Shown here: piece after piece, positions 1-10,004 of the stretch
How positions within the stretch are numbered: position 1 is the stretch's first letter
How the letters are laid out: each line of letters opens with the position of its first letter
Origin: Prorocentrum cordatum
Lineage: Eukaryota > Sar > Dinophyceae > Prorocentrales > Prorocentraceae
Reading direction: 5' to 3'
Length of the DNA: 64,000 bases
Assembly: GCA_963575745.1 (NCBI GenBank)
Contig: CAUYUJ010022093.1
Span: forward strand, 621,341-685,340
Position numbers and translations under genes: made by a program
The notes under the pieces: generated by a model
What the model was told of the DNA's origin: nothing
Seen by the model: only the letters and a program-made list of their open reading frames with translations
Database searches by the model: none

Positions 1-101
1 CTTCGGTGGAGCTCTCTATGGGGCCGCGAATCGCTGCAGTGGGTGGGGGGACGCATGCGGGCGGTAGCGCTGGGACCTTCGGTGGAGCTCCCTATGGGGC
101 C
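1..101. repeat. Partial direct duplication, 76-bp offset
   Basis: A 25-bp block beginning CTTCGGTGGAGCTC at base 1 recurs at base 77 with one mismatch. This looks like the end of a tandem repeat cut by the window edge. The frame across it has no recognisable protein features. Confidence 0.55.
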
Positions 102-177
102 ACGGAACGTGTGAAGGATGTGCCGACATGGTTGACTGGTGCGGAGGGCAGAGACAAGGATGGGAGGAGGGAGTGGG

Positions 178-257
178 GGAGGAGGAGGAGGAGGAGGAGG
201 AGGAGGAGGAGGAGGAGGAGGAGGAGGAGGAGGAGGACGAGGAGGAGGAGGAGGAAT
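178..257 (+). repeat. (GGA)n array
   Basis: An almost pure GGA trinucleotide run of about 80 bp. Frames through it give poly-Arg, poly-Gly or poly-Glu and, on the other strand, poly-Ser/Pro/Leu. These are composition artefacts, not proteins. Confidence 0.95.
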
Positions 258-832
258 AGGAACGCGGAGCACTGTTTCTTTTTTCAAACGGGGACCCAAC
301 AACAGAGGATGGTTGGGAAAAGCAAGGTGCGAGCCCCAGAAGTGAGGGGCACCTCAACTGAAAAAGACAATGGGCACCAGAGGGGGTGATCAACAATATT
401 GATCAACAATATTTTCTCTAGAAATAACCATTCAACGACAAAAAACGTCTAACTTTCTCACGACCCGAAGACAGCCCCCGAGCCCGATCTGAGGGCCCTG
501 GGGCGCGTGCTGACAAGCCCCTCGAAGCGGATATGCAGCCGTGTCGACGCGGAGCCTCCCGGAGAGCCCCAACCAAACATCAGGAACTCTCACAAGCATT
601 GATGAAGGGGAACTGGAACACACAAACAAATACACACAAATAAAAATATCCCCCATATTTTCCCATATTTCCTGGGTTTTTGTCTTCCCCACCCCTTCCC
701 ATATTTTCCCATATTTTCTGGGGAATCGAGATTTAATTGTGTCTGTGTGTTTCTTTTCCTCCTGAATTGAGTCGGGCACGTCCCTCCACAGGAAGAACAC
801 TCCAGCATGATCCCAGACGTATCCCAGTGCGA
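258..832. other. Unique sequence with short AT-rich direct repeats
   Basis: No gene recognised. CCCATATTT occurs twice in tandem at about 652-670 and again at about 698-718, forming a small AT-rich island in otherwise GC-rich DNA. Confidence 0.6.
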
Positions 833-1675
833 CCCTACCTAGGAGCTGGAGCCTCTAGGACAGCAGCATTCGCAGCAGCAGTAGTGGATGCTGTGCTCTG
901 CTATGCTATGCTATGCTATGCTCTGCTCTGCTCTGCTCTGCTATGCTATGCTATGCTATGCTGCGCAATGCTATGCTGGGCTAGGCTAGGCTAGGCTAGG
1001 CTATGCTATGCTATGCGATGCTGCGTTATGCTATGCTGCGCTATGCTATGCTATACGATGATATGCTGCATTATGCTATGATATGTTATGATATGATATG
1101 CTGTGTTATGCTGTGCTATGCTTCGCTATGCTGCGTTGTGTTATGCTAAGCAGTTATATGATATGCGATGCTATGTTATGCTGCGCTATGCTATGCTATG
1201 CTATGATATGCTGATATATGCTATGCTATACTGTGCTATGATTGGCTATGATATGCCATGTTATGATGTGTTAATGTTGCGCTGCGCTATGCTGCGCTGC
1301 GCTAAGCTAAGGTAAGCTAAGGTAAGCTAAGCTATGCTACGCTAAGCTAAGCTAAGCTAAGCTAGGCTAGGCTAGGCTAGGCTAAGCTAAACTAAGCTAA
1401 GCTAAGTCAAGCTAAGCCAAGCTAAGCTAAGTTAAGCGATGCTAAGCTAAGCTAAGCTAAGATGATATAAGCTAAGGAAGCGTAGCTAAGCTAAGCTAAG
1501 ATGAGATAAGCTAAGATGAGATAAGCTAAGATGAGATAAGCTAAGCTAAGCCAAGATAAACGTAGCTGGGGGAACCGCGGGGCGGATGCCGGGGGAACCG
1601 CCCGGGGCGGGGTCCACTGCCCGGCCCCTTTAAGCACACTCAGTAAAAACCCTTCTAGGCAGAGCCTAGGTAGGG
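833..1675 (+). mobile_element. Inverted-repeat element with GCTAT/GCTAA array core, copy A
   Basis: The left end carries CCCTACCTAGG (833-843) and the right end its reverse complement CCTAGGTAGGG (1665-1675). Between them lie a short left block ending near AGCAGCATT, a core of degenerate pentanucleotides (GCTAT, GCTCT, GCTGC, then GCTAA and GCTAGG; about 890-1560), and a right block (1566-1675) with GGGGGAACCGCC and CCCCTTTAAGC. Both end blocks recur at 27098-27716 around a different but related array. No protein is encoded. I infer a non-autonomous, MITE-like element whose core is an expanding simple repeat. No clear target-site duplication was seen. Confidence 0.7.
890..1560 (+). repeat. 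GCTAT/GCTAA pentanucleotide array
   Basis: About 670 bp of 5-bp units. The 5' half is GCTAT/GCTCT/GCTGC rich and the 3' half GCTAA rich, with a GCTAGG patch near 1360-1385 and GATGAGATAA variants near 1500-1545. The gradual change in unit along the array suggests successive local expansions. Confidence 0.9.
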
Positions 1676-2654
1676 AATACTATGTGGACGATGTTTCCGA
1701 CTATTTGTATTTTTTTGCGAGTATGGTTTGACAATTTTTCAACTTTCGTCCTGAATCCACCTGTAGGAGGACACGCCCGACCTAACGCAAGCATCCGTCC
1801 TCAAACCTCGCTCTTCCCCCTCCTCGCCCGAGGCCCCGGCCTCAGGCCGCGCGTCCGGCGCAGCAGCACGAGGGCCAGCGCCCACTGGGTGCCTCGGGCC
1901 GACGACGTGTCGACGAGAACCCCCAGGAGACACCCCAGAACATCATCAAAAAACCCAATCAGTGGAAGGTCTGGAATTCGTGATATGATATTGAGATCGA
2001 TGGTGAGATCGATAGTGAAGCCGATAGTATAATCGATTGTAAGGAGGATGGTGGGATCGACAGTGGGAAAGAACCATGTCGTCGGCGTCTCCGCCGCAGG
2101 CGCCCACATCGTCGACGACGTCCACGACGTCGTGGTCGCCGTCGCCGCCGTCGACGGCGCCATCGACGACGTCGTCGCCGTCGCCGCTGCCGACAACGTC
2201 GACGGCACCGACGTCGCCGTGCGGTCCCGCGCGCGCGCGCGCCGCGGCGCCTCTGACGCAGGCGGCGGCGGCCAACGCGTGAGCGCTGGCGGCGGTGGCG
2301 TCGGCGCCAGTGGCGGGGGGCTGCGGGAGGAGCGCGAGCGCGCGCCTGTAGGGGAGCGGGCCGCTCGAGAACCGAGGATCGGGGGTCGAGGAGGGCGAGG
2401 AAGGTGGAGCAGAGAGAGTAGAAGGAGAGGGAGGAGGCAGGAGATGAAGAAGAGGAGGCGTAGAGGTGCGGTTGGAGGAGGACGTTCTTACTAACATTAT
2501 CCCTCATATCCTTGTACTGTCCCCACTGCCGCGTGACGCTGCCGTTTCGGAGGCAAGGGACCTTGCGAGCCCAGGGTGGCCTAGGAACCAGATCCGTCCT
2601 CATCAGACAAGCTGCCCGATGCAGGCGAGTGGGAAACCAGCGTGGCTTTCCCAG
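1676..2654. other. No gene recognised; GAC/GTC-rich stretch
   Basis: The stretch 2085-2240 is built of GACGACGTC/GCCGTCGCC hexamers, and 1978-2045 has short GATCGATNGTGA-like repeats. Overlapping frames on both strands here are composition artefacts. Confidence 0.55.
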
Positions 2655-2827
2655 AGGAGGAGGAGGAGGAGGAGGAGGAGGAGGAGGACGAAGATGAGGA
2701 AGACGAGGACGATGAGGATGAGGATCATGAGGAGGAAGAGGAGGAGGAGGAGGAGGAGGAGGAGGAGGAGGAGGAGGAGGGAGGGGCAGGAGGAGGAGGA
2801 GGAGGAGGAAGAGGAGGAGGAGGAGGT
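2655..2827 (+). repeat. (GGA)n array with GAC/GAT interruptions
   Basis: GGA repeats interrupted by a GAAGATGAGGAAGACGAG stretch. Poly-Glu or poly-Arg frames across it are artefacts. Confidence 0.95.
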
Positions 2828-3009
2828 CACCAGCGGAGCGTGCGCGAGTTGAGGGGGAGGCCTCGCGGATCGAGGATCGGCCGGTCGAGGTTCGAACATC
2901 GAGGTTCTTGGACGGCCCTGGTCGCTCTGGGGCCTCCCTGGCGCTGCGGTTGGATGCCTCTCGGCGTTCGGGTCACAACGCATTCCCCGACCTTCAAGAA
3001 TCGACCATC

Positions 3010-3190
3010 GGGGTGGAATCGGGGATGGACAGACCCTCCTTTAGTAAAACGTGGTTTGGTGAAAACGATCTCGGGCCCAAGCCTGGGGGGGCGCAAGCCT
3101 GGAAAATGACGGCCGCGGCGCCCTCTCGAGAGCCGAAAACGGACAATTCACCAATCGACATGTCAGCGTGGGGGTTCTGTCCACCCCCGA
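3010..3190 (+). repeat. Dispersed repeat family 1, copy A
   Basis: This roughly 175-bp block closely matches 17403-17578: GGGGATGG, CAGACCCTCC, a GTGAAAACGA segment, then GCAAGCCTGGAAAATGACGG, CCCTCTCGAGAGCCGAAAA and GTTCTGTCCACCCCCGA in the same order. The two are in the same orientation, so they are copies of an interspersed repeat. No open frame is shared convincingly, so a non-coding element is likelier. Confidence 0.7.
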
Positions 3191-3240
3191 GTGGAGGAAC
3201 AGGGCGTCGAGGAGCCAGGTTCTGTGGGCGAGGAGGCTTC

Positions 3241-3408
3241 GAGGGGGACGCGGCGGTCGAGCCCTCTTCGACCTACGGATTGGAAAGATCACATCGTCGG
3301 GCGTCTGGCGACATCGAGGTGGGCGAGGGGGACGCGGCGGTCGAGCCCTCTTCGACCTACGGATTGGAAAGATCACATCGTCGGGCGTCTGGCGACATCG
3401 AGGTGGGC
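3241..3408 (+). repeat. Two exact-looking 84-bp tandem units
   Basis: The unit starting GAGGGGGACGCGGCGG is repeated at 3241 and 3325 with no difference that I can see. 84 bp is a multiple of three, so the duplicated peptide appears twice in open frames, but nothing marks it as a real gene. Confidence 0.8.
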
Positions 3409-4420
3409 TAGGGGCTTCGATAATCGAACATGATGCGCGTGTTCGGCACGTTCTTTGCATCTGGTTGGCCTCCGGGAAGCCTCGTGAGGCTCTCGCGGAT
3501 ATCCGCGGGGGCCCCATGTGGATCTCCTGAGACCTCCAGAGACTTCTGGGGACGGTTCCGCCCCAGCCGCAAGGGGGCGGGGTGGAGCAGAGGGCCGAAA
3601 AAAGGAGCATGAGCAGTGAGGGAGAAGCTTGAAGCGATATGGGGTAGGGGCGCCTTACCCCACTGGTGGGACCAGAGGCCCGGTGCACCAACTGGCTATG
3701 CCATCCGAGGACAGAGCATGTCCTGCCTCGGGGCACTGCAGCCAGGGGGATCCCATTCGAAGCCCCCCGTGGGCTCAAGCCGTCGCGGACAAATGTTTTT
3801 TCCCGCGGCCGCTTCGCTCGCGCCAACCAGAGAGTTTAGGAAACCCCCGTGACCGCCAAGCGTCTGAATGCTCTTCCCTTCCCCTCCCTCCGCGCGGCCG
3901 CCCTCGTCCTTTTCCCTCTCGCGCATGCCCGCCAAGTAGCCATTCGGATGCCCCGAATTGCCACACGCTGGAGCTGATCGCCTCTGCCTCGCCGCCGACG
4001 GTCGGCCAAGCGCTCTTGCGGAGAACTGATTTTTCCGAGGTCGTTTGGCTCATGCCCCACTAGGCAATGCAGGGTGACCGGGAGACGATACTATTGGCCC
4101 TGTGTTTGCATCGCGCCGAACTGGCGCTCCCTCTTCCGCCACGCGCTGCGTGCCCTACGCTGCCCAGCCTACCAGGCGGCGCACCAAGTCCCATACCCCA
4201 GCGCATCTCAGTGTTTGAATCTGGCTGCGTTCTTCCATGATGTCGTCCCCCCGGGGTCCTTAGAAATGGATCCTATCAAGGTATTACAAGTAACGGATCT
4301 TCGCTCCGCGAAGATCACCCTCTTCGTTTCCTCATTGTCCCGATCATGGAGGATGGGTCTATTTTCACAGTGCGGACCAACATGATGTGGTGACTAGCGG
4401 CACCCTTCTCGTGAGGGCGG
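3409..4420. other. No gene recognised
   Basis: Mixed GC-rich sequence. Short frames on both strands carry no recognisable motif. Confidence 0.5.
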
Positions 4421-5045
4421 GATGCCCATGCCTGTCCATCGACAGGGATGGACATCCTAGCCTTCTCTAGGCACGAGGAGCTCAACGGCGCCTACAGGAC
4501 AACGTCAATCTCGAACCCTGCTGCTCCCTCGACGGCGGCGGGCCAACCTCCTCAAAGTCACGCAAGACTTGCTTTGCGGGGGCGGGATACCCATGCCCAT
4601 CCATCAACATGGATGCCCAATCCTTCGACGGGGACGGGCGTCCAACGGGGAACACTGCCAGATCCTGGGCGGAAGCCCCACGTGATGGGGCATGCCCCTG
4701 CACGGCTAGATCTCCGGCATCTTTGGGCAGGAAGGGGAAGATGTGGATCTGGGTGGTTCACATGTATAAGATGAGTTCCCCATGTCTGCGATGGCGAACC
4801 TCCTATTGTTTGGTTCCGGCCCGAGGATCGGGTGCCCATGCAAACCGATCGACTGGGACGGGCGTCCAGCGGGGAAAACTGTCGGGTCCTGGACGGAAGC
4901 ACCTCATCATGGGGCACACCCCTACACGGCTAAATATCCAGTATGTTTGGACAGGAAGGGGAACATGTGGATCTGATCGGTCCACATGTATAAGATGGAT
5001 TCCCCATGCACATGTCTGCGATGACGAACCTCCTATTGCTCGAGC
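4421..5045 (+). repeat. Diverged tandem repeat, period about 245 bp
   Basis: Two diverged units begin near 4581 and 4826. Each runs: GGGT/ATACCCATGC, GGGACGGGCGTCCA, CCTGGNCGGAAGC, TCATGGGGCA, CACGGCTA, CAGGAAGGGGAA, ATGTGGATCTG, CACATGTATAAGATG, CCCATG, GCGATGNCGAACCTCCTATT. A truncated third unit starts near 4421. The units differ at many sites, so the duplication is old. Confidence 0.65.
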
Positions 5046-5059
5046 GAGCTGTGGGACGT

Positions 5060-5880
5060 CGTCTCTGCTCGATTACGACTGGAGGGTGTTCGGCTGCAGT
5101 GGAGGTTGGGGGTTGCAGCGGGAAGCCTCCCAGAGGGGCAGGGGGGGCTCGCGCCTCGGCGGATCGGATCGCGGCAAGGCTGCAGGCCGAGATTGAGCGT
5201 GTCAGGGGGCCAGCTCGTGGAGGCACGTGGCCTGATTGGGCCCTCGACGAGGACGCCAACTCCATGGCCTTCGGCAGCGAGGTGGTTGAACTCGGTCGCA
5301 GATGGTGGCAGCTCATCGTTCTGGTGGTGGGAGCCGGCATCGCAGGCGCACGCGGGCGCAAGCGCACCGGGCACGACGCGGGTTCGCCACCTGGCCGAGC
5401 ACAACTTCGACTTGCCCGCAGGAGCCTTTGCTGGCGCCTCCCCCGCAGAGCTCAACAGGCTCGAGCGCGCGGCCAGGGCGAGGCTTTCGGACGAGATACC
5501 CCCAGAGCCTCGCGTAGTGGGCAACGCCTCGGATGCTGGCACTGGCGGGCACGTTCTGCGTCAGGAGGTTTGCCGAGTTCATTCCTGGGGCGGGTCGCTG
5601 GGTTTGGGTCGGGGCGTTCCCAGCCTCCGAGGGCCGCCGATGTACGTGCGGTGCGGTGGTCTACTCCTCAGTGCCTATCGGCGCCGCCTGCGTTGTGGAC
5701 CACCCCATGCAGACGGCGCAGCGTGCCGTCGGAGCGCCATGGCCCAATGCTGCATGTGGCGGCGCCAACGATGTTTCTCACGAAGCTGCTCGCTGTATCC
5801 GTGATTTCGAGGTGCTGTACTACGTATGGACATCCTGCCAGGCGAGGCGATCTTTCATCCGTATACGAAATCGGTTGGAT
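5060..5880 (+). pseudogene. Possible decayed coding region, product not recognised
   Basis: Protein-like composition moves between frames on the + strand. One frame at about 5155-5385 reads RIAARLQAEIERVRGPARGG and later WPDWALDEDANSMAFGSEVV. A second frame at about 5385-5520 reads RVRHLAEHNFDLPAGAFAGA and later ELNRLERAARARLSDE. A third covers about 5530-5880. Frame switching suggests a gene broken by indels, but it could also be chance openness in GC-rich DNA. I recognise no domain. No spliced leader or splice sites could be assigned. Confidence 0.3.
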
Positions 5881-6414
5881 TAGATTCGTGATGTTGAACT
5901 TGAGTAGTCAGTGTTGACAAACAGCCAGACGAGACAATCGTGCATCAGCAGACGCAACCGTTTGGACTTCCGAGTCCAGGGGCGGAGCAAAGCGATTAGC
6001 ATACCAGGTATCGCGCCGCCCTCGGATGAAGCAAGCTGTCCACAGCAGTGACTGTCTCTATTATTTGTGTGCTGCTCTGCAGTGTGCGCCTCGTTCTGGT
6101 TTCCCGCTTGTCTTCGGGTCCTGCTGGTTCGTCGCGCCGCTGTAGAAAGGATTCGTTCGCAGATGGCGAACGTGACGAGTCCCCGTGTGGCTCGTGGCGC
6201 CACCCTGCGACGAAGTGTGGCCTCGCGGACAGGTGGCGGAAGTGGCGAGTCCTCGTGTGGTTCGTGGTGGCACCCTGCCGCGAGGGTGCTTTGTGTTGTG
6301 AGCGAGTGCCCTAGGCGCTCAGACACTTGGTGAATGAGGATGGGGAACGTTGGTGTGATTGTGCCAGGGGACAGAGGAAGCAAACTGGGCTGAAAAGGAG
6401 GACGGAGGAGGCGG
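5881..6414. other. No gene; short direct repeat
   Basis: GAGTCC(C/T)CGTGTGG followed by a (T/C)CGTGG CACCCTGC segment occurs twice (about 6175-6215 and 6247-6285), about 73 bp apart, as a small diverged duplication. Otherwise nothing recognised. Confidence 0.45.
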
Positions 6415-6607
6415 GATGAGGAGGAGGAGGAGGAGGAGGAGAAGCGGAGGAGGAGAAGCGGAGGAGGAGGAGGAGAAGGAGGACGACGAAGAGGATGAGG
6501 ATGAGCATGAGGATGAGGATGATGAGGAGGAGGAGGAAGAGGAGGAGGAGAAGCGGAGGAGGAGGAGGAGGCGGAGGAGGAGGAGGAGGAGGAGGAGGAG
6601 GAGGAGC
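6415..6607 (+). repeat. (GGA)n array with GATGAG interruption
   Basis: GGA/GCGGAGGAG units interrupted by GATGAGGATGAGCATGAG, an organisation like 2655-2827. Low-complexity frames only. Confidence 0.93.
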
Positions 6608-6739
6608 GCGAGGGCGCGACCAGGGAGAGGTGGGCGGGGGGTTCAAAGATCTAGGACGAAAGGGGTCTTGGGGCACCCTGCGGTGCCCCCGTGGCCACGG
6701 CTGGGCGGCGTCGGACCAAAAAACGGGTCAGGACAGTGA

Positions 6740-6905
6740 CTGGAAGGATCTGCGTCCCATACCTCCGACGCCGTGATGTTCCTTCGCAACATGGGCCCCC
6801 AGAAGACCACTGCCCCTGGACCAGATCCCCGTCCTGAGTCGGTTTTGTGGACGGCCCCGGGGCCCGGCAGAGGGGCCCCCAGAAACCGAACACGAGGAAT
6901 GATAT
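6740..6905 (+). repeat. Dispersed repeat family 2, copy A
   Basis: Matches 18690-18835 in order: CCATACCTCCGACGCCGTGATGTT-type start, CCCCCAGA, TGGACC, CCNGTCCTGAGTCG, CCCGNGGCC and GGGCCCCCAGA...CCGAA. The copies are in the same orientation and moderately diverged. Confidence 0.55.
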
Positions 6906-7325
6906 TCCTTGATGTGCCATAGGGGACCTGCTCTAGAACAGGAAAATACCTTAGACGGGTCTACCCTCTCTCCGACCCTGAATCGGGGGCGAACAAAAAT
7001 GGATTAGCGATCCATGGATCTGGCGCGCAGTCGCTTAAACCATGGATCGGGGGATGTGCCCTCCCCAAAATGCGGCCGGTGCCGCCTCGCTCGGCGGCGG
7101 AAATCCGCGATTTCCTATGGAAACGGGACCGGTCGCTGATCCACGCCCCCTTAATCCATGTTTGCGATCGCCTGACTGAACTGCGCCGAACGCAAAGGCC
7201 GCGCTGTCTATAGACGTATCCCCCCCAACGTGTGTCTATATACGTAACGACACCCAGAATGTCTATAGACGTATCCCACCCGAATGCGTCTAGAGACGCA
7301 GCGTCATCCAATGCGTTTACAGACG
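6906..7325. repeat. Cluster of GTCTATAGAC-type palindromes
   Basis: From about 7205 to 7325, a motif like TGTCTATAGACGTATCCC occurs four to five times with changes (CTATATACG, GTCTAGAGACGC, GTTTACAGACGC). Each copy centres on a short palindrome. The stretch before it (6906-7200) holds nothing recognisable. Confidence 0.6.
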
Positions 7326-7761
7326 CTTGCCGCTAGAAAGCGAGCACGGTATCTGGCATAAGCCCCAGAGAATGGCCTTCTAGAAGCAAGTAGACTTTGT
7401 TCTCCGAGACCTTCCTTCGCGATTCTGCCACGCTGCAAGGCGAGAAGGGCTGGGTCGTCGTCGTCGTCGTCCTCGCCGCCGAGGTGCACAGCACACCCGC
7501 TGCGCCTCCAGTCGTGCGCGTCGGCCGCGCGCGCGAGGTGGCCGCGGGTGGCATCTGGGCGGCCGCGGCATCCCGCCCTGAGGACCTGCGCCGCCGTGGG
7601 GGGCGGGGGGGGGGCGGCAGACGGCTGGGGCCAGCGTCGACGACGCTCGTTCGATGCTGCACCGTGGGCAACTCGGCCCGAAGAACCCCCAAGGGGTCGA
7701 AGCGCGTAGCCTCTTTCTCTTTTCGCTTGAGGCTCGATCCACAGCAAGTCCCGCGGGACCA
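7326..7761. other. No gene recognised
   Basis: GC-rich sequence with a short GTC run near 7456-7475. Long frames on the - strand span the left arm of the neighbouring foldback but show no domain. Confidence 0.45.
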
Positions 7762-8024
7762 GCTCGGGCGCGGCCCAACCGACCCCCGAGCAAACCATCC
7801 CCTTCCGGAAGTCATACTCGCCGTTCAAGCTCCCCTCCGGCCGCAAGGGGGAGGAGGAGGAGGAGGAGGAGGAGGAGGAGGAGGAGGAGGAGGAGGAGGA
7901 GGAGGAGCAGGAGGAGGAGGAGGAGGAAGGAGGAGGAGGGGAGGAGGGAGGAGGAGGAGGAGGAGATGAGGAGGGGGAGGAGGGGGATGGTTTGCCAGGG
8001 GGTCGGCCAGGCCGCCCCCGACCA
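7762..8024. mobile_element. Foldback element enclosing a (GGA)n array
   Basis: The left arm (about 7762-7804, including CAAACCATCCCC at 7792-7803) is the reverse complement of the right arm (about 7985-8024, including GGGGATGGTTTGCC near 7983). The arms pair over roughly 40 bp with some mismatches. The core is a spacer plus a GGA array of about 130 bp (7850-7985). The same arm reads MVCSGVGWAAPEL on one strand and MVCQGVGQAAPDQL on the other, which independently shows the inverted duplication. No transposase is present, so a non-autonomous element or a hairpin-generated inversion is inferred. Confidence 0.55.
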
Positions 8025-8075
8025 GCTCTTCATCTTCCGGGCGGTGCCTCCACACGCCTCACAGGGCCCCTTTCG

Positions 8076-8262
8076 AGGGCCCCACGGAGCCCCCCAAGGC
8101 GGCGAAGACCTCCAGGCCCACCTCAGGACCGGGGCGGGGTGGGGTTGGGTTGGGGGGGGGGCCGCCGAGGGCCCGACGGAGCCCCTCGAAGCGGCGAAGA
8201 CCTCCAGGCCCACCCCAGGACCGGGGTGGGGTGGGGTGGGGTTTGGGGGGGGGGGGGGCGAC
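8076..8262 (+). repeat. Tandem duplication, 92-bp offset, G-rich
   Basis: CGACGGAGCCCC, GGCGAAGACCTCCAGGCCCA and CAGGACCGGGG recur with an offset of about 92 bp. Each unit ends in a run of GGGGTGGGGTT and a long G tract, which is likely to form G-quadruplex DNA. Confidence 0.7.
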
Positions 8263-9019
8263 GATGACGGGGCGCACGAGCCCCGTGGGCCCCGACGACA
8301 CGTCGGTCATCCATCCCCAGTGCTCCTTGCTGTCCGTCCATGTCCATGTCCTCCTCCTCCTCCTCCTGCTTCGCCCCTTCCTGCTCCTCCTGCTGCGCTC
8401 GCCCATCTCTTGCACAATGCCGAAGTCCGTGCGTCTTCGGAGATCGTGCAGAGAGCTGTGAGTTAGTTTCTCTATCTCTCTCTCTCTCTCTCTCTCTTTG
8501 ATTTTCGGCGTGGCCAGATTCCTCAGCAAAATCGGGAGCATCTCTGGTGATTTTGATTATGGCGTCTCCGCCCTTTGTCGTGATTTCTTAGTTTTCCGAT
8601 GCCTTTTGGGGGGCCGCCGCCGTTTGGTGTCGCTCAAGTCTTCCGCCTCATCCTCTCCTCCTCCCTTCTCTTTTAATCAGGTGCTTTTGATTCTGGGCGT
8701 CTCCGCCCTTTTTCAAGTCTTGAGCTCGCTGCACACGGGGCGGAGGCCCCGTCGGCAGGATCCTGTGGCAGCTCGTTCTCTTTCATGCACTGACAGTAAA
8801 AAATGTGCTCAAGATACAAACTGGTGTTCCGTGGAATCCAGAGGCGCTCCATTCTCCATCGGGCTTGTTTTAAGAATCCTGTTATGAACGATGGTTGTCT
8901 GTAGAATCCAGGGGCGCTTCACTTTCCACGGAGACTTCTGTCAACATCTTATAGCAGAGATGTGCTTTCTGTGGAATCTTGAGGTGATCCAGTTTCACGG
9001 TGCTGGCGTTCTGGCGCAC
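8263..9019. other. No gene; (TC)n dinucleotide run
   Basis: A short TCC patch lies at 8350-8395 and a (CT)n run at 8466-8496. Downstream is a short repeated phrase GGCGTCTCCGCCCTTT (8562 and 8696), and GTGGAATC(C/T)-containing phrases recur at about 8833, 8903 and 8971. No protein recognised. Confidence 0.5.
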
Positions 9020-9230
9020 GCCGACAATGCGGTGTACACGTGCGCTGTTGCGCACACGGCTGCTGCAGTACACGCAGGCACTGCGGTGTGCATAGGCGAC
9101 GTGGTGCTGCAGTGCACGCGGCTGTTGTGGTGTACGGAGGCACTGTGGTGTACACAGGTGGCGCTGTGTTGCACACAGGCGTTGGGCATTGTCGTGTACA
9201 CAGGGAGTGCGGTGCACACAGGCGATAGAT
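9020..9230. repeat. Degenerate GGTGTACAC(A/G)GGCG repeat
   Basis: About ten degenerate units of roughly 15-30 bp built around GTGTACACNGGCG and GTGCACGC. Both strands stay open as Cys/His/Val-rich peptides, which is a property of the repeat. Confidence 0.65.
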
Positions 9231-9867
9231 GTGCCGGTGACGCGGACGGACCCTAGCAAGTGCGGCTGCCGTTACCGTCGCCGTCGCCCTCCCGCCCGAC
9301 CCCCCCCCGGGTAACGGCCGCTACCCTGGAAAGGAAAACAAAACAAGCAAAAGACTGTCGCCGGCGGAGATGAGGGCATCGCAAATCGTGCACATCTGGC
9401 GATGTGCTCTTGTGTATGGAGCGTTCATGCAAATATCCGCTTCGCGTGGAGAAAGGTTTGGGTACGTCCCGGGTAATTTAATCCTGGCGTTGTTCCGCGA
9501 TCGTGGCTTCTGGGCTCCCAAGGTTAAAAAAACGGATCCGGGACGACAACAAAAAACAGCTGCGGATTCTGGGGCCGTAGAGGCAATCAGTGACGGAACA
9601 GCGCCCCCTCCTCCTGCTCCTCCTCCTCCTCGCCTTCGTGGTGAAAATCTCTCTTGTGGGCATCCCGAACTTGGGCCTAGCTCTCAGGCTCAGACGGGCT
9701 CGGCTGTCCGCCCTGTCTCTGTCGAGGTCCCCACAAATCCCCTGGGCCCGAAGACCTCCGAAAGATCAACGGAGGGCCCCGAACATCTCAAGACCTCGAT
9801 CCCGGATCCTCCTCCTAGTTTCAATGCAACGTTAGAACAGCAACTTCAGCTGCGGGGCGGAAGTGTT
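9231..9867. other. No gene recognised
   Basis: A + strand frame is open from about 9370 but shows no domain and runs into the following TCC array. Confidence 0.45.
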
Positions 9868-10004
9868 CCTCCTCCTCCTCCTCCTCCTCCTCCTCCTCCT
9901 CCTCCTCTTCATCCTCGATCCTTCCTCCTTGATCCTCGTCCTTCCCCCTCCTCCTCCTCCTCCTGCACTTCCTCCTCCTCCGCCTCCTCCCTCCAGGGCC
10001 CGCG
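9868..10004 (+). repeat. (TCC)n array upstream of retroelement copy 1
   Basis: TCC repeats with GATCCT and CTTCCTCC interruptions. The array runs directly into the coding relic of the retroelement fragment that follows. Confidence 0.93.

Noticed and set aside
4074-4385. 103-codon + strand frame
   Set aside because: No recognisable domain, no leader or splice context, and overlapping frames of similar length occur nearby.
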